Assembly (NCBI GenBank): GCA_011523515.1
Contig: WTGO01000095.1
Coordinates: 1-43,354 of the forward strand
Reading direction: 5' to 3'
DNA: 43,354 bases
Origin: Chloroflexota bacterium
Lineage (GTDB): Bacteria; Chloroflexota; Anaerolineae; Aggregatilineales; Phototrophicaceae
Part shown: piece after piece, positions 27,411 through 36,920 of the stretch
Numbering within the stretch: position 1 is the first letter of the stretch
How the letters are laid out: the number at the start of each line of letters is the position of its first letter
Notes under the pieces: model-generated
The model's input: only the letters and a program-made list of their open reading frames with translations
What the model was told of the DNA's origin: nothing
Databases searched by the model: none
Program-made: the position numbers and the translations under genes

Positions 27411-28051
27411 ATTGTCTTGACTTCCCAGTTGTATGGATCGGCGAGCCAGCGGAGCACAAGGGCGATCCGCTCCCCGTCCAGCACGCCGCGTTCATGAGCT
27501 TGGGTCAGCACTGTATCGAAATCCGTCAGCGTGCGCAATTCCAGCCCGGCGCTATCAAAGGCGTCCGCGGCCGCGCTGAAGCCATAACTGATGATGGCCA
27601 ATACATCGGTGACGCGCGCCCCGGCGTCTCGCAGCGCGTCCACAGCGGACAAGCTGCTGCCGCCGGTGGTGATCAGGTCCTCAACCAGCAAGACGCGTTT
27701 TTGTCGCACATCGCCGCCTTCAATGCGCTGCCCTTTGCCGTGGGCCTTGCTATCTTTGCGCACGAATACGGATGGCTTGCGCGTAATGTATGCCAAGGCC
27801 GAGCTATGCGGCACACCGCCGACAGCCACCCCGGCGATGATATCGAAGTCGAAATCCGCCGCCTCAGTAAGAAACCTGAAGCCCTCCACGATGACATGCC
27901 AGGCGGTCGGATGATAGATCAGCGCGCGATTGTCGACGTAGACCGGCGAGCGAATGCCGGACTTGAAGGCAATTGGCGCGTCGGGCGAAAAGCCGACGGC
28001 GCCGATATCAAGCAAGGCTTTCGCGGTGGACAGCTTCGTATTCATGCTCAT
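27407..28051 (-). CDS. pyrE: Orotate phosphoribosyltransferase
   Basis: Joins orotate to PRPP to give OMP; 214 residues from ATG 28051. SGIRSPVYVDNR, the flexible-loop KDSKAHGKGQRIEG and the PRPP site VLLVEDLITTGGSS (Glu124, Asp125) are intact. A GTG 15 bases and an ATG 6 bases away are alternative starts; none has a clear ribosome-binding site. The 5' end lies inside the 3' end of pyrD (44-base overlap), as expected for a tightly packed operon. Confidence 0.94.
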   Translation of the reverse strand: MSMNTKLSTAKALLDIGAVGFSPDAPIAFKSGIRSPVYVDNRALIYHPTAWHVIVEGFRFLTEAADFDFDIIAGVAVGGVPHSSALAYITRKPSVFVRKDSKAHGKGQRIEGGDVRQKRVLLVEDLITTGGSSLSAVDALRDAGARVTDVLAIISYGFSAAADAFDSAGLELRTLTDFDTVLTQAHERGVLDGERIALVLRWLADPYNWEVKTI

Positions 28052-29186
28052 GCCGGGCAAGCTCACTTTCTATGATGGCGGCGGCCAGGGGGCCGCGGTA
28101 AACCAGGGCCGACCAGTATTGACCGGCTTTGACGCCGAGCGCGCGATACTCATCGAAACTGGCGCCGTCCAGGATGCCGCCGCAAGCGATGACATCGACG
28201 TCATACCCGCCGCGGCGCCTTTCGGCTATCAACTGGAGCACGGCGTCCAGAGCGTCGGGAAAGAGCTCGCCGCCGCCGACCCCGGCGGAGATTCCGTCAT
28301 CATCCGGGCTGGGTCGTGCAACGGTGTTGGTAGCGATGACCGCTTTGACACCCACTTCGTGGAAGATGCTCAGCAATGCGCGGTATTGCTCGGCGGCCAA
28401 ATTGGGGCTGACCTTCACCCAGAGCGGGATATCCAGCTGGCGCAACCGCAGGCAAGCGTTCAATGCGCCGCAGAGGCGCTTGGTCTCGCTTTCCAACTGG
28501 AATCCTTGCGGGTCGTCTTCGGTGTTGGGGCAGCTCAGGTTCAGCGTGAACCAGTTCGGATGAACGCGGGCGTCGAGAAAGAACTCGAGGCTTTCGACGA
28601 CTTCGCGTTCCTGCCGGTCGATATCTGAGACGCCCGGCGAGATCGCGATATTGATGCCGAACACCGCTGGAAGGAGATGGCGCCGGTCGCCCAGGAAGCG
28701 CGCGGCCGCTCGGGCGCCCGGATTGCGCAAGCCTACACGGTTCTGCGTCGATTGCGTCTCCGCCTGGCGCCAGATGACCGTGCCCTGATTGCCCAGGCGC
28801 GGATGGCGGGTGAAAGAGCCGAATTCGACAGGTCCGACCAGAGCAGGCAATACGCGCCAGCCCGGGATGATGTTGCGCCCGGCCGCAACGGCTTGTAGCG
28901 CTGCGGCTTCGTCGGCGAATCCATCGCCTTTGACCAAGCCGGCGGACAAAATCAGACGACCCGAGAGGCGTACGCCGCCCGCCCGGGTGCAAGTGGCGCA
29001 GCCAGCATGGCGGTGCAAAAGCCGAGCAATCGCAACGGATGCGCTGGAGCGCTCGAGCAAGCGCAACATTCCAACGATCGTATCGTGGGCGCGTTGCGGC
29101 GACAGACGAAAAAACAGGTGTCGATTCCAAGCGCGGTAGGCCGCGGCGAGGAAGCGCAGCGTCCGTCCGGCTGATCGCGTCTTCAT
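28008..29186 (-). CDS. pyrD: Dihydroorotate dehydrogenase
   Basis: Oxidises dihydroorotate to orotate; 392 residues with FMN barrel. The N-terminus (LFFRLSPQRAHDTIVGML near 24-41) resembles the membrane-associating front of quinone-linked class 2 enzymes. But the catalytic segment is LNLSCPNT, with Cys219 where class 2 enzymes have Ser; Cys is the base of class 1 enzymes. Other pieces are NRVGLRNPGARAAA, WVKVSPNL and ACGGILDG. It thus has mixed class features and the electron acceptor is uncertain. A class 1B partner pyrK is not in the window. ATG 29186 overlaps the pyrC stop by four bases. Confidence 0.9.
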   Translation of the reverse strand: MKTRSAGRTLRFLAAAYRAWNRHLFFRLSPQRAHDTIVGMLRLLERSSASVAIARLLHRHAGCATCTRAGGVRLSGRLILSAGLVKGDGFADEAAALQAVAAGRNIIPGWRVLPALVGPVEFGSFTRHPRLGNQGTVIWRQAETQSTQNRVGLRNPGARAAARFLGDRRHLLPAVFGINIAISPGVSDIDRQEREVVESLEFFLDARVHPNWFTLNLSCPNTEDDPQGFQLESETKRLCGALNACLRLRQLDIPLWVKVSPNLAAEQYRALLSIFHEVGVKAVIATNTVARPSPDDDGISAGVGGGELFPDALDAVLQLIAERRRGGYDVDVIACGGILDGASFDEYRALGVKAGQYWSALVYRGPLAAAIIESELARHEHEYEAVHRESLA

Positions 29187-30259
29187 GCCACCAATCCAAA
29201 GAGATCGCGGCCAAAGCCCGGCGGGCTCAACACGATTTCGCCGTCGTAGACTTTGTGCCCGCGAATCCATACTTCGCGGACCTTGCCGCTAACGCGCATG
29301 CCTTCAAAGGGAGACCAGCCGCATTGGGTGACGAGGATTTCACGCGTGATCTCAAAGCAAGCGTCCGTGTCGACAAGCGTAAATGTCTTGGGCAGGGGCG
29401 TGATGCGCCAGATTCGCTGGACATTGAGAGACAGCATATCGCAAGCGCGCTGCAGGGGCAGGCGGCCATTCCGCGCCGCGTGCAGCATCAAGGGCAATGT
29501 GGTTTCGAGGCCCGGTACACCGTAGGGCGGCGCAGCGGACTGCTTTTCGGCGATGGTATGCGGCGCGTGATCGCTCTCGATGATGTCGACGACGCCCAGC
29601 CGAATCGCCCGCCAGAGCGCGCGCTGGTCGGACTTGCGCTTCAATTCCGGTTTCATCAATCCGAAAGCGCCAAGTGCCGGCAGGTCGTCTTCGGTCAGGA
29701 AGAGGTGATGCGGGCAGACGCCGACGGTGACGGGCAAGCCGTCCTCTTTGGCTTGTGTCAGCAATTTGATTTCGTACTCGCTGCTGATATGAAGAAAATG
29801 CGTCGGCTGCCGGTATTTGCGCACGAGATCAAGTATATTGCCGACGGTTTCTTCTTCGGCGTGGACCGCGATGAGCTTGCTGGGCGTCCAGGCGCGATAG
29901 TGCCGCTCGCGCATGGCGCTGGTGTTGATGAGCAAGTCGCCCGTGGTCGAATTATTGTAGATCTTGAGGCCGCATACCTGCCTCGCGATGCGCTCGTACT
30001 CGGCGGTGTTATCGGCTTGCGAGGCGCCGAAGTAGAGCCCCCAGTCGCAATGGGCGGTACGGTCAATCCGTCGCGCTTTGTCAAGAAGCAGCGCTTCGTC
30101 GACCGTGGACGGGGCGGTATTGGGCATATCAAATACCGCCCAATAGCCGCCGGCGATGGCCGCCTTGCTTTCTGAAGCAAAGGTCGCTTTATGTGTCCAG
30201 TCAAGATCACGCAGGTGGGTATGTGGATCGATCATGCCGTGGATCTTGATCAGCGGCAT
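29183..30259 (-). CDS. pyrC: Dihydroorotase
   Basis: Closes carbamoyl aspartate to dihydroorotate; 358 residues, amidohydrolase barrel with two metals. Visible ligands: IDPHTHLRD (His13, His15), Lys99 in GLKIYNNS as the likely carboxylated lysine, His133 in VHAEE, His157 in FLHISS, and Asp230 in ESDHAPH. VCPHHLFLT and MPNTAPST are also conserved. Its ATG shares one base with the pyrB stop (TGATG), so it is translationally coupled to pyrB. Confidence 0.94.
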   Translation of the reverse strand: MPLIKIHGMIDPHTHLRDLDWTHKATFASESKAAIAGGYWAVFDMPNTAPSTVDEALLLDKARRIDRTAHCDWGLYFGASQADNTAEYERIARQVCGLKIYNNSTTGDLLINTSAMRERHYRAWTPSKLIAVHAEEETVGNILDLVRKYRQPTHFLHISSEYEIKLLTQAKEDGLPVTVGVCPHHLFLTEDDLPALGAFGLMKPELKRKSDQRALWRAIRLGVVDIIESDHAPHTIAEKQSAAPPYGVPGLETTLPLMLHAARNGRLPLQRACDMLSLNVQRIWRITPLPKTFTLVDTDACFEITREILVTQCGWSPFEGMRVSGKVREVWIRGHKVYDGEIVLSPPGFGRDLFGLVA

Positions 30260-31323
30260 CAGACATAAACTCCGCGCAACACCTTGACCAGCAGGGCCAT
30301 GCGTACGAACATGCCGTTTTCCATCTGTTCGAAATAAATCGCGCGCTTGTCCAGGTCCATGATGTCGTGGTCTGTGCGTGTGCCCATCTCGTGCTTGCGT
30401 GGCAGGGGGTGCAGCAGAATCGCGTCTAGCTTAGCCTGCGCCAGCACCTGCGGCGTCATTACATAGCGGTCTTTGATGCGTTCGTAGGCGTCCAAGTCGG
30501 AAAAACGCTCTTCTTGCACGCGCGTCCAATAGATAACATCGGTGTCGGCGATGACCTCTTGCAGATCGTCCGTTTCAATCACCCTCATGCCATGCGACTT
30601 GACCAACTCGGTGATATCGGCGGGCATTCTGAGGCTATTTGGCGATACCAGGCAGAGCCGCACATCAGCGGCGTCGTAGTAGGCGATGAGCTTCGCCAGC
30701 GAGTGCACGGTCCGCCCGTGCAGCAGGTCGCCAACCAGCGTGATCGTCATGTTGTCCAGCGACTGCTTCTGATCAAATATCGTAAAGATATCCAACAGCG
30801 CCTGCGTGGGATGCTCGCCGATGCCATCGCCGCCGCTGATGGCGACCGTGGGATTGTCAATGCGTTCGTTGAGCAGGTCGAGATAATAGGCTGCTTCGTA
30901 AGACGAGCCGATTTCCGGATGGCGCAGTACGACCACGTCCGAATAACAGCCGGTCGCGCGCACCGTGTCGCTGAGATTCTCGCCTTTGTACATGGACGAG
31001 AAGCGCACGCCGTTGCTGACCGCGATCACATCGCCGCCCAGACGGCGCATGGCCGCTTGAAAGGACATATCGGTGCGCGTGCTGGCTTCGAAAAAGAGCG
31101 ACGCCATCACCTTGCCCGCGCAGAGTTCCGTAAGTCCGCGATCGTGCGTGCGGATGCGTTTGCGGATGCTTGTCGCGGCGTCAAACAAGATGTCGAGGTC
31201 TTGCCGCTTGAACTGATCGACAGAGATGATGTGTTTGCCGACGAAGTCGCCTTCAATGGCGGGAGGCTGATAGCTGAAGGCGTGGTCACTTACCGCGGAG
31301 GTGTTGAGAGTCGCTTCCGCCAA
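30259..31323 (-). CDS. pyrB: Aspartate carbamoyltransferase catalytic chain
   Basis: Commits carbamoyl phosphate and aspartate to pyrimidine synthesis; 354 residues, somewhat longer than E. coli PyrB. The carbamoyl phosphate loop FFEASTRT (STRT at 81-84) is followed by Asp85 where E. coli has Arg. MYKGENLSDT, HPTQALLD (171-174) and HPLPR (305-309) are present. No regulatory chain pyrI lies nearby. The TTG start is set by AAGGAG (31332-31337) eight bases upstream. A 7-bp hairpin AGCGCAG/CTGCGCT (31348-31365) sits just before that site and could affect translation. It opens the pyrBCDEF unit, 133 bases after fhs. Confidence 0.94.
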   Translation of the reverse strand: MAEATLNTSAVSDHAFSYQPPAIEGDFVGKHIISVDQFKRQDLDILFDAATSIRKRIRTHDRGLTELCAGKVMASLFFEASTRTDMSFQAAMRRLGGDVIAVSNGVRFSSMYKGENLSDTVRATGCYSDVVVLRHPEIGSSYEAAYYLDLLNERIDNPTVAISGGDGIGEHPTQALLDIFTIFDQKQSLDNMTITLVGDLLHGRTVHSLAKLIAYYDAADVRLCLVSPNSLRMPADITELVKSHGMRVIETDDLQEVIADTDVIYWTRVQEERFSDLDAYERIKDRYVMTPQVLAQAKLDAILLHPLPRKHEMGTRTDHDIMDLDKRAIYFEQMENGMFVRMALLVKVLRGVYV

Positions 31324-31456
31324 TGGGCCCTCTCCTTACATCATGCAAGCGCAGTGGTCTGCGCTCTCGCTCAAGTGGCGGCCTTTGACCGGCAGGCCGA
31401 GATCTCCCGCCCGCGCCGCATCGTGACAATGATAACAGACCTGCGCTTATCTTGCG

Positions 31457-33160
31457 CTAAAACAATCCCGCGACTTTGCCGTCTTCGTCAATGTCGACAT
31501 TCATGGCCGCCGGCGTCCGCCCCAAGCCGGGCATCGTGCGCACATCGCCGCAGAGCGGGTAGATGAAACCGGCGCCGGCCGAGGCGCGGATGTCCGTGAT
31601 GGTAATGCGGAAGCCGTCGGGCGCGCCCTTAAGCTTCGGGTCGTCGCTGATGCTGAGGTGAGTTTTGGCCATGCAGATCGGCAGCGCGCGCAGCCCTTGT
31701 TCCTCGTATTGGCGGATCTTGCGACTGGCAATCGGCGTGTAGTCGACGCCGTCGGCGCGATAAATCTCCCGGGCAATAGTTTCTATTTTGTCTTTGATTG
31801 ACATATCGTCGGGATAGAGCAGGCGGAACTCGTTGGGCATATCGCAGGCCGAAACGATCATCTCAGCCAACTCCACCGCGCCCGCGCCGCCTTCGGCCCA
31901 GTGCCGCGCGACCGCGACGCCGGTAGCGCCGGCCGCCAGCGCGATCTCGCGCACGGCTTGGATTTCAGCGGCGCTATCGTCGGCGAAAACGTTGATCGCC
32001 ACCACCGGGTTCACGCCGAATTTCTTGAGATTCTCCAGATGGCGAACCATGTTGACGGCGCCGGCTTCAACATCGGGCACGTTCTCTTCATTGAGACCGG
32101 GGTCAATCAGCTTGCCCGGGATGATGCGGTACTTGCCCGTGTGCGCCTTGAGCGCGCGGATGGTAGTCACGAGCACGACGGCGTTGGGTTTGAGCCCGCT
32201 GACGCGCGACTTGATATTGAAGAATTTCTCAGCGCCGATATCCGCGCCAAATCCCGATTCCGTCACCACGTAGTCGCCGCATTTCATGGCGATCATGTCG
32301 GCGATGATGGATGAGTTGCCATGGGCGATATTGGCGAAAGGCCCGGCATGCACCAGCGCCGGCGTGTTCTCCAGCGACTGCATCAGATTGGGCTTGATCG
32401 CGTCTTTCATCAATACGGTAGCCGCGCCGGCAGCCTGAATGTCCTCGGCAGTGACGGGATTCTTGCGCCTGTCGTAGGCCACCACCATCTTGCCGATGCG
32501 CTCGCGCATGTCAGCCAGCGAGGTCGTCAGCGCCAGGATGGCCATGATCTCTGAGGCGACCGTGATATCGTAGCCGGTCTGCCGCGGGACGCCGTCAAAG
32601 CGTTTGCCCAAACCGACAATGACGTTGCGCAAGGCGCGATCATTCAGATCGACCACGCGGCGCCAGGGGATATTGTGAATGTCGATGTCCAGCGCATTGC
32701 CGTGATAGACTTGGGCGTCCAGCATGGCCGCGATCAGGTTGTGCGCGGCGCTGATGGCGTGGATGTCCCCGGTAAGGTGAAGATTGAAGTTCTCCATGGG
32801 CACAATTTGGCTGTACCCGCCGCCGGCGGCGCCGCCTTTGATGCCGAATGTAGGACCCTGCGATGGCTGCCTGACGGTGATTATGGCCTTCTTGCCGATG
32901 TGCTTCATCGCCTGACCGATGCCAACGGTCGTAGTCGATTTGCCTTCGCCCAGCGGGGTGGGCGTGATGGCGGTTACATCGACGTATTTGGCGTCCGGCC
33001 GCGTCTTCAACCGGTCGAGCGCCTCCAGGTTGACTTTGGCCACGAATTTGCCATAGTGTTCCAAGTCTCGATCGGGATCGAGCCCCATTTGCTCGGCGAT
33101 TTGATTGATGTGGACGAGTTTCGCGTTTTGTGCGATGGTAAGATCCGACGGCATATCCAT
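31457..33160 (-). CDS. fhs: Formate-tetrahydrofolate ligase
   Basis: Makes 10-formyl-tetrahydrofolate from formate, ATP and tetrahydrofolate; 567 residues, usual size. The ATP site TPTPLGEGKSTTTVG (from 66), RQPSQGPTFGIKGGAAGGG, the LTGDIHAISAAHNL block and HGNSSIIADMIA are typical. I chose ATG 33160, with AAGG nine bases upstream; a frame opening at 33211 has no site. It feeds one-carbon units to purine synthesis and, in acetogens, to the Wood-Ljungdahl path; no other gene of that path is here. It precedes the pyr genes on the same strand and is divergent from the MFS gene. Confidence 0.95.
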   Translation of the reverse strand: MDMPSDLTIAQNAKLVHINQIAEQMGLDPDRDLEHYGKFVAKVNLEALDRLKTRPDAKYVDVTAITPTPLGEGKSTTTVGIGQAMKHIGKKAIITVRQPSQGPTFGIKGGAAGGGYSQIVPMENFNLHLTGDIHAISAAHNLIAAMLDAQVYHGNALDIDIHNIPWRRVVDLNDRALRNVIVGLGKRFDGVPRQTGYDITVASEIMAILALTTSLADMRERIGKMVVAYDRRKNPVTAEDIQAAGAATVLMKDAIKPNLMQSLENTPALVHAGPFANIAHGNSSIIADMIAMKCGDYVVTESGFGADIGAEKFFNIKSRVSGLKPNAVVLVTTIRALKAHTGKYRIIPGKLIDPGLNEENVPDVEAGAVNMVRHLENLKKFGVNPVVAINVFADDSAAEIQAVREIALAAGATGVAVARHWAEGGAGAVELAEMIVSACDMPNEFRLLYPDDMSIKDKIETIAREIYRADGVDYTPIASRKIRQYEEQGLRALPICMAKTHLSISDDPKLKGAPDGFRITITDIRASAGAGFIYPLCGDVRTMPGLGRTPAAMNVDIDEDGKVAGLF

Positions 33161-33262
33161 GAGGTTTGGCCTTGGTATTCGCTGGCGAAAAGCAGACGAC
33201 AACAACTTCATTATTTATCATAGCACGGCACGCGCCTTAAGCCGCCAATTACCGGGACAAGA

Positions 33263-34600
33263 ATGACTGATGTCGCCTCCGCCGGCCGCCCAAATGAAGC
33301 CGAAAGATTGTCGTGCATGAGCGCGCGAGCGCCGACTCAAAGCCGGCTGATTTCTTCCAGTCCAATCTATTACGGCTGGGTCATTTGGCTGGTCGCGCTG
33401 GCCGGCGTATTATGCAGTTCGCCCGGGCAAAGCTTCTCCGTTTCCCTCTTTATGGAGCATTTCATTGAAGATTTCGGGCTGGATCGCACGGCAATCAGCA
33501 GTCTGTACGGCGCGGGGACATTCGCCGCCTCGCTAGGGTTGACCTGGGTTGGGCGACAGATCGACCGTTGGGGCAACCGGCGCGTAGGCGTCGCAATTGC
33601 GGTCTTGTTCGGAATCGTGCTGCTGCTGTGCTCGCTGATCAGCGGGCCCATCATGTTGTTCTTCGCCTTCGCTGGTATGCGCGGCCTGGGTCAAGGCTCG
33701 CTGCCCCTAGTGAGCTCTACCGCGGTCGCCAACTGGTTTCGCTTTCGCCGCGGCCGCATGATGTCACTGCTGGCGCTGGCTTTTGCGCTCTTTCAGGGCC
33801 TCTATGTTAATGTCGTGCGCGTGCTGCTGGAGGCGATGGACTGGCGGCAAGTCTTTATCGTGCTCGGCGCCGCAGTGGCGCTGCTGGCTGTGCCGGCCTT
33901 CGCCTTTCTCATGCGCGAACGGCCCGAGAATTACGGGCTGGCGCCGGACAATGCTACACAAGATGAGAAGAGTAAAGACGCGACGGCAACTGACGCTGAA
34001 GACAATTGGACGCTGCGCGAAGCAATGCAAACGCCGATTCTGTGGATATTCGTCGTCGCGCGTATGCTGCCATCGGCTTGGGGCACCGGCTTGATCCTTC
34101 ACCAGGTATCGATCTTCGCCGACCTGAACCACAGCATACAAGTGGCGACGGAGACATTTGCTTTGATATCGCTTGTCACCGCCGGCTCGGCCTTGCTGGC
34201 CGGCTATCTTATCGATCGCTTCAAACCGTCCAATGTGGCGGCGCTGCAGATGCTGGCGCTGCTGGCCGCGTCAGTATTGGCGATGAGTATGCGCGAGACC
34301 TGGCTCCTGATTATGTACGCGCTGGCCTTTGGGCTGGGGATGGGGATCGGTTACGTCTTCGATGGCGCTGTTTGGCCCAATCTCTTTGGGCGGCAATTTC
34401 AAGGCGAGATTCGCGGCTTTGTCTATACGGCGAGCGTCATCGGGAGCGCCGTCGGCCCGGCGCTTTTCGGCTTGAGCTACGACTACGCCGGCGGTTACGA
34501 CCCGGCGCTATGGCTGGGGGCGGGCTTTTGCCTGGTGGTGCTGCTGCTGGCCCTGGCCGCGCCCAGCCCCAAGCGCCGAAAAGCAGTCGCGACCGCCTGA
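33263..34600 (+). CDS. MFS transporter (monocarboxylate/oxalate-formate antiporter-like)
   Basis: A 445-residue integral membrane protein with about 12 helices. YYGWVIWLVALAGVLCSSPGQ opens helix 1, and GRQIDRWGNRRV is the typical loop between helices 2 and 3; GYLIDRFKPSNVA is its repeat in the second half. The overall look is that of the monocarboxylate porter/oxalate-formate antiporter group, so an organic acid is the best guess for a substrate. GGGA precedes the ATG. It is divergent from fhs and convergent with glgB. Confidence 0.85.
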   Translation: MTDVASAGRPNEAERLSCMSARAPTQSRLISSSPIYYGWVIWLVALAGVLCSSPGQSFSVSLFMEHFIEDFGLDRTAISSLYGAGTFAASLGLTWVGRQIDRWGNRRVGVAIAVLFGIVLLLCSLISGPIMLFFAFAGMRGLGQGSLPLVSSTAVANWFRFRRGRMMSLLALAFALFQGLYVNVVRVLLEAMDWRQVFIVLGAAVALLAVPAFAFLMRERPENYGLAPDNATQDEKSKDATATDAEDNWTLREAMQTPILWIFVVARMLPSAWGTGLILHQVSIFADLNHSIQVATETFALISLVTAGSALLAGYLIDRFKPSNVAALQMLALLAASVLAMSMRETWLLIMYALAFGLGMGIGYVFDGAVWPNLFGRQFQGEIRGFVYTASVIGSAVGPALFGLSYDYAGGYDPALWLGAGFCLVVLLLALAAPSPKRRKAVATA

Positions 34601-34627
34601 CGCGCTTTGACCACTCGCGCGTAAAGC

Positions 34628-36820
34628 CTAGTCGTCGCGCTTGAGGATCAGCGCGCCCAGCGGCGGCAGGCGCAGGCTGATGCTGTAAGGCAAGCCGTGG
34701 CTGGCGACCTCCTGGCTGTCGACGCCGCCGAGGTTGCCGACATTACCGCCGCCATAAATCGCGGCGTCGCTATTCAGCGCCTCGCGGTAAAAGCCGGCGG
34801 CCGGCACACCAATACGGTAGTCGTCCCGCACCAGCGGCGTACAGTTGAGCACGACGATGAGAAAGTCTTCGTGTTCATCGGCGTAGCGGATGTAACTGTA
34901 AATGCTGAAGTCGGCGTCATTGGCCTCGATCCAGCGGAAGCCCGCCGGCTCAAAGTCGAGCTGCCACAGCGCGGGCTGCTCGCGGTAGAAGTGATTCAGA
35001 TCGCGCGCCCAGGCTTGCATTTGTTCGTGTTTCTCGTAGCCGAGAAGGTGCCAGTCGAGGCTGCGCGCTTCGCTCCATTCGCTGAACTGGCCGATCTCGT
35101 TGCCCATGAAGTTGAGCACCTTGCCCACCTGCGTGTATTGGTAGGCGAAAAGTAGGCGAAGGCCAGCAAACTTCTGCCAATAATCGCCGGGCAGCTTGTC
35201 GATCAGCGAGCCCTTCAGGTGGACGACTTCATCGTGCGACAGCGGCAGCACAAAGTTCTCGCTGAAAGCGTATAAGCTGGCGAAGGTGATCTGATGGTGA
35301 TGGAAGCGGCGGTGCACCGGATCCAGCCGCATATACTTTAGCGTGTCGTGCATCCAGCCCATGTTCCACTTCAGCGTGAATCCCAGGCCGCCGATGTAGG
35401 TCGGTCGGGAGACCATCGCCCAGGAGGTAGACTCTTCCGCGATCGTTACGGCGCCCGGCGCCTCCGCATGCACCAGCTCGTTGAATTCGCGCAGGAAAGC
35501 CAAAGCGCCCAGGTTTTCGTGGCTGCCGTATTCGTTGGGAATCCAATCGGCGTCCTCGCGCGAAAAGCTGAGGTAGATCATCGAGGACACGGCGTCCACG
35601 CGCAGGCCGTCAATATGGTACTGTTTCAGCCAGAACAGGGCGTTGGCCAGCAAGAAGTTGCGCACTTCGTTGCGGGCGTAATTGAATATCATCGTGCCCC
35701 AGTCGGGGTGCTCGCCTTGGCGCGGATCTTCGTGGCTGTAGAGGTGCGTGCCGTCAAAGTAATTCAAGCCGTGTCCGTCTTTGGGGAAATGCGCTGGCAC
35801 CCAATCCAGGATCACCGCGATATTGCTCTGATGGCAGCGGTCGATGAGGGTCATGAAGTCGTCCGGCGAGCCGAAGCGGCTGGTGGGCGCGTAATAGCCC
35901 GTAACCTGATAACCCCAGGACGCGTCCAGCGGATGCTCCGCGACCGGCAGCAATTCCAGGTGCGTATAGCCCATAGCCTGCAAATAGGCCGGCAATTCTT
36001 CAGCCAGCTCGCGGTAAGTCAGGAAGTCGCCGTCCTCGTTGCGCTTCCAGGAGCCCAAATGCAGTTCGTAAATGTTCATCGGCTGCCGCAAGGGATCGCT
36101 CGCCGCCCGCGCCGCCATCCATTCGCCGTCATTCCACTGGTAAATGTCCAGGTCGTAGACGATCGAGGCCGTATGCGGACGCAGCTCGTGAAAAAATCCG
36201 TACGGGTCGGACTTGGCGGCGCTATAACCTTGATTGTGCGAGCGTACCTCGTACTTGTATCGGGCGCCCGCCTCGAGCCCCGGCACAAAGAGCTCCCAGA
36301 TGCCGGAGTCGTTTTGCGTTTCCATCGCGTGGGTGCGCGCGTCCCAGCGGTTGAAGTCGCCGACGAGCGCGACCCGGTAGCAATTCGGCGCCCAGACGGC
36401 GAAATTCACACCCGTCACGCCATTCACCTGGCGTCGGTGCGCGCCCAGCTTTTGATAGATCTCGCGATTCTCGCCCTGGCTGAACAGGTAGATATCGTAG
36501 TCCGACAGCAGCGGCGGATAGACGTATGGATCGCCGTATACCTCCGGCTGATCATCGACGCTGATGGCTTCAAAGTGATAGGCAGCGCTGGCCCAGGACG
36601 CGTCGAGTTCGGCGACAAACAGGCCTTCCTCATGCCGTTTGTCCATAGGCGCGCGTTCGCCGGTCTCGTCTTTGACGATTGCGACGTCTGCCGCCCACGG
36701 ACGGAAGGTGCGGATGGATACATCATCACCCAGCAGGTGTCGACCCAGGAGTGTCGATGGCGCGCCGATTCTGCCCTTGACCAGCGCTTTAATCGCCTCC
36801 GGATGAATAGATTGCGTCAT
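34628..36820 (-). CDS. glgB: 1,4-alpha-glucan branching enzyme
   Basis: Adds alpha-1,6 branches to glycogen; 730 residues, full length. An N-terminal extension and a CBM48 (VNFAVWAPNCYRVALVGDF from about 138) precede the GH13 barrel, where GLRVDAV gives the nucleophile Asp409, TIAEEST the acid Glu462, and LPLSHDEVVH the third acid Asp530. A C-terminal beta domain closes the protein. Glycogen synthase and other glg genes are not in the window, so it is transcribed on its own. AGGAG precedes the ATG. Confidence 0.97.
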   Translation of the reverse strand: MTQSIHPEAIKALVKGRIGAPSTLLGRHLLGDDVSIRTFRPWAADVAIVKDETGERAPMDKRHEEGLFVAELDASWASAAYHFEAISVDDQPEVYGDPYVYPPLLSDYDIYLFSQGENREIYQKLGAHRRQVNGVTGVNFAVWAPNCYRVALVGDFNRWDARTHAMETQNDSGIWELFVPGLEAGARYKYEVRSHNQGYSAAKSDPYGFFHELRPHTASIVYDLDIYQWNDGEWMAARAASDPLRQPMNIYELHLGSWKRNEDGDFLTYRELAEELPAYLQAMGYTHLELLPVAEHPLDASWGYQVTGYYAPTSRFGSPDDFMTLIDRCHQSNIAVILDWVPAHFPKDGHGLNYFDGTHLYSHEDPRQGEHPDWGTMIFNYARNEVRNFLLANALFWLKQYHIDGLRVDAVSSMIYLSFSREDADWIPNEYGSHENLGALAFLREFNELVHAEAPGAVTIAEESTSWAMVSRPTYIGGLGFTLKWNMGWMHDTLKYMRLDPVHRRFHHHQITFASLYAFSENFVLPLSHDEVVHLKGSLIDKLPGDYWQKFAGLRLLFAYQYTQVGKVLNFMGNEIGQFSEWSEARSLDWHLLGYEKHEQMQAWARDLNHFYREQPALWQLDFEPAGFRWIEANDADFSIYSYIRYADEHEDFLIVVLNCTPLVRDDYRIGVPAAGFYREALNSDAAIYGGGNVGNLGGVDSQEVASHGLPYSISLRLPPLGALILKRDD

Positions 36821-36920
36821 GGTGGCTCCTCGCGCTGCCGCAGCGCAGTCGCGGTATTATAAGCCGCTTTCTCTTGAAAGCGAAGTCTGCTGGCGAGCCG
36901 GGCGCTCCAGGTGAATCAAA

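Noticed and set aside
35348..36862. A 504-residue plus-strand open frame opposite glgB
   Set aside because: glgB is conserved end to end with all catalytic residues; the antisense frame shows no family motif.
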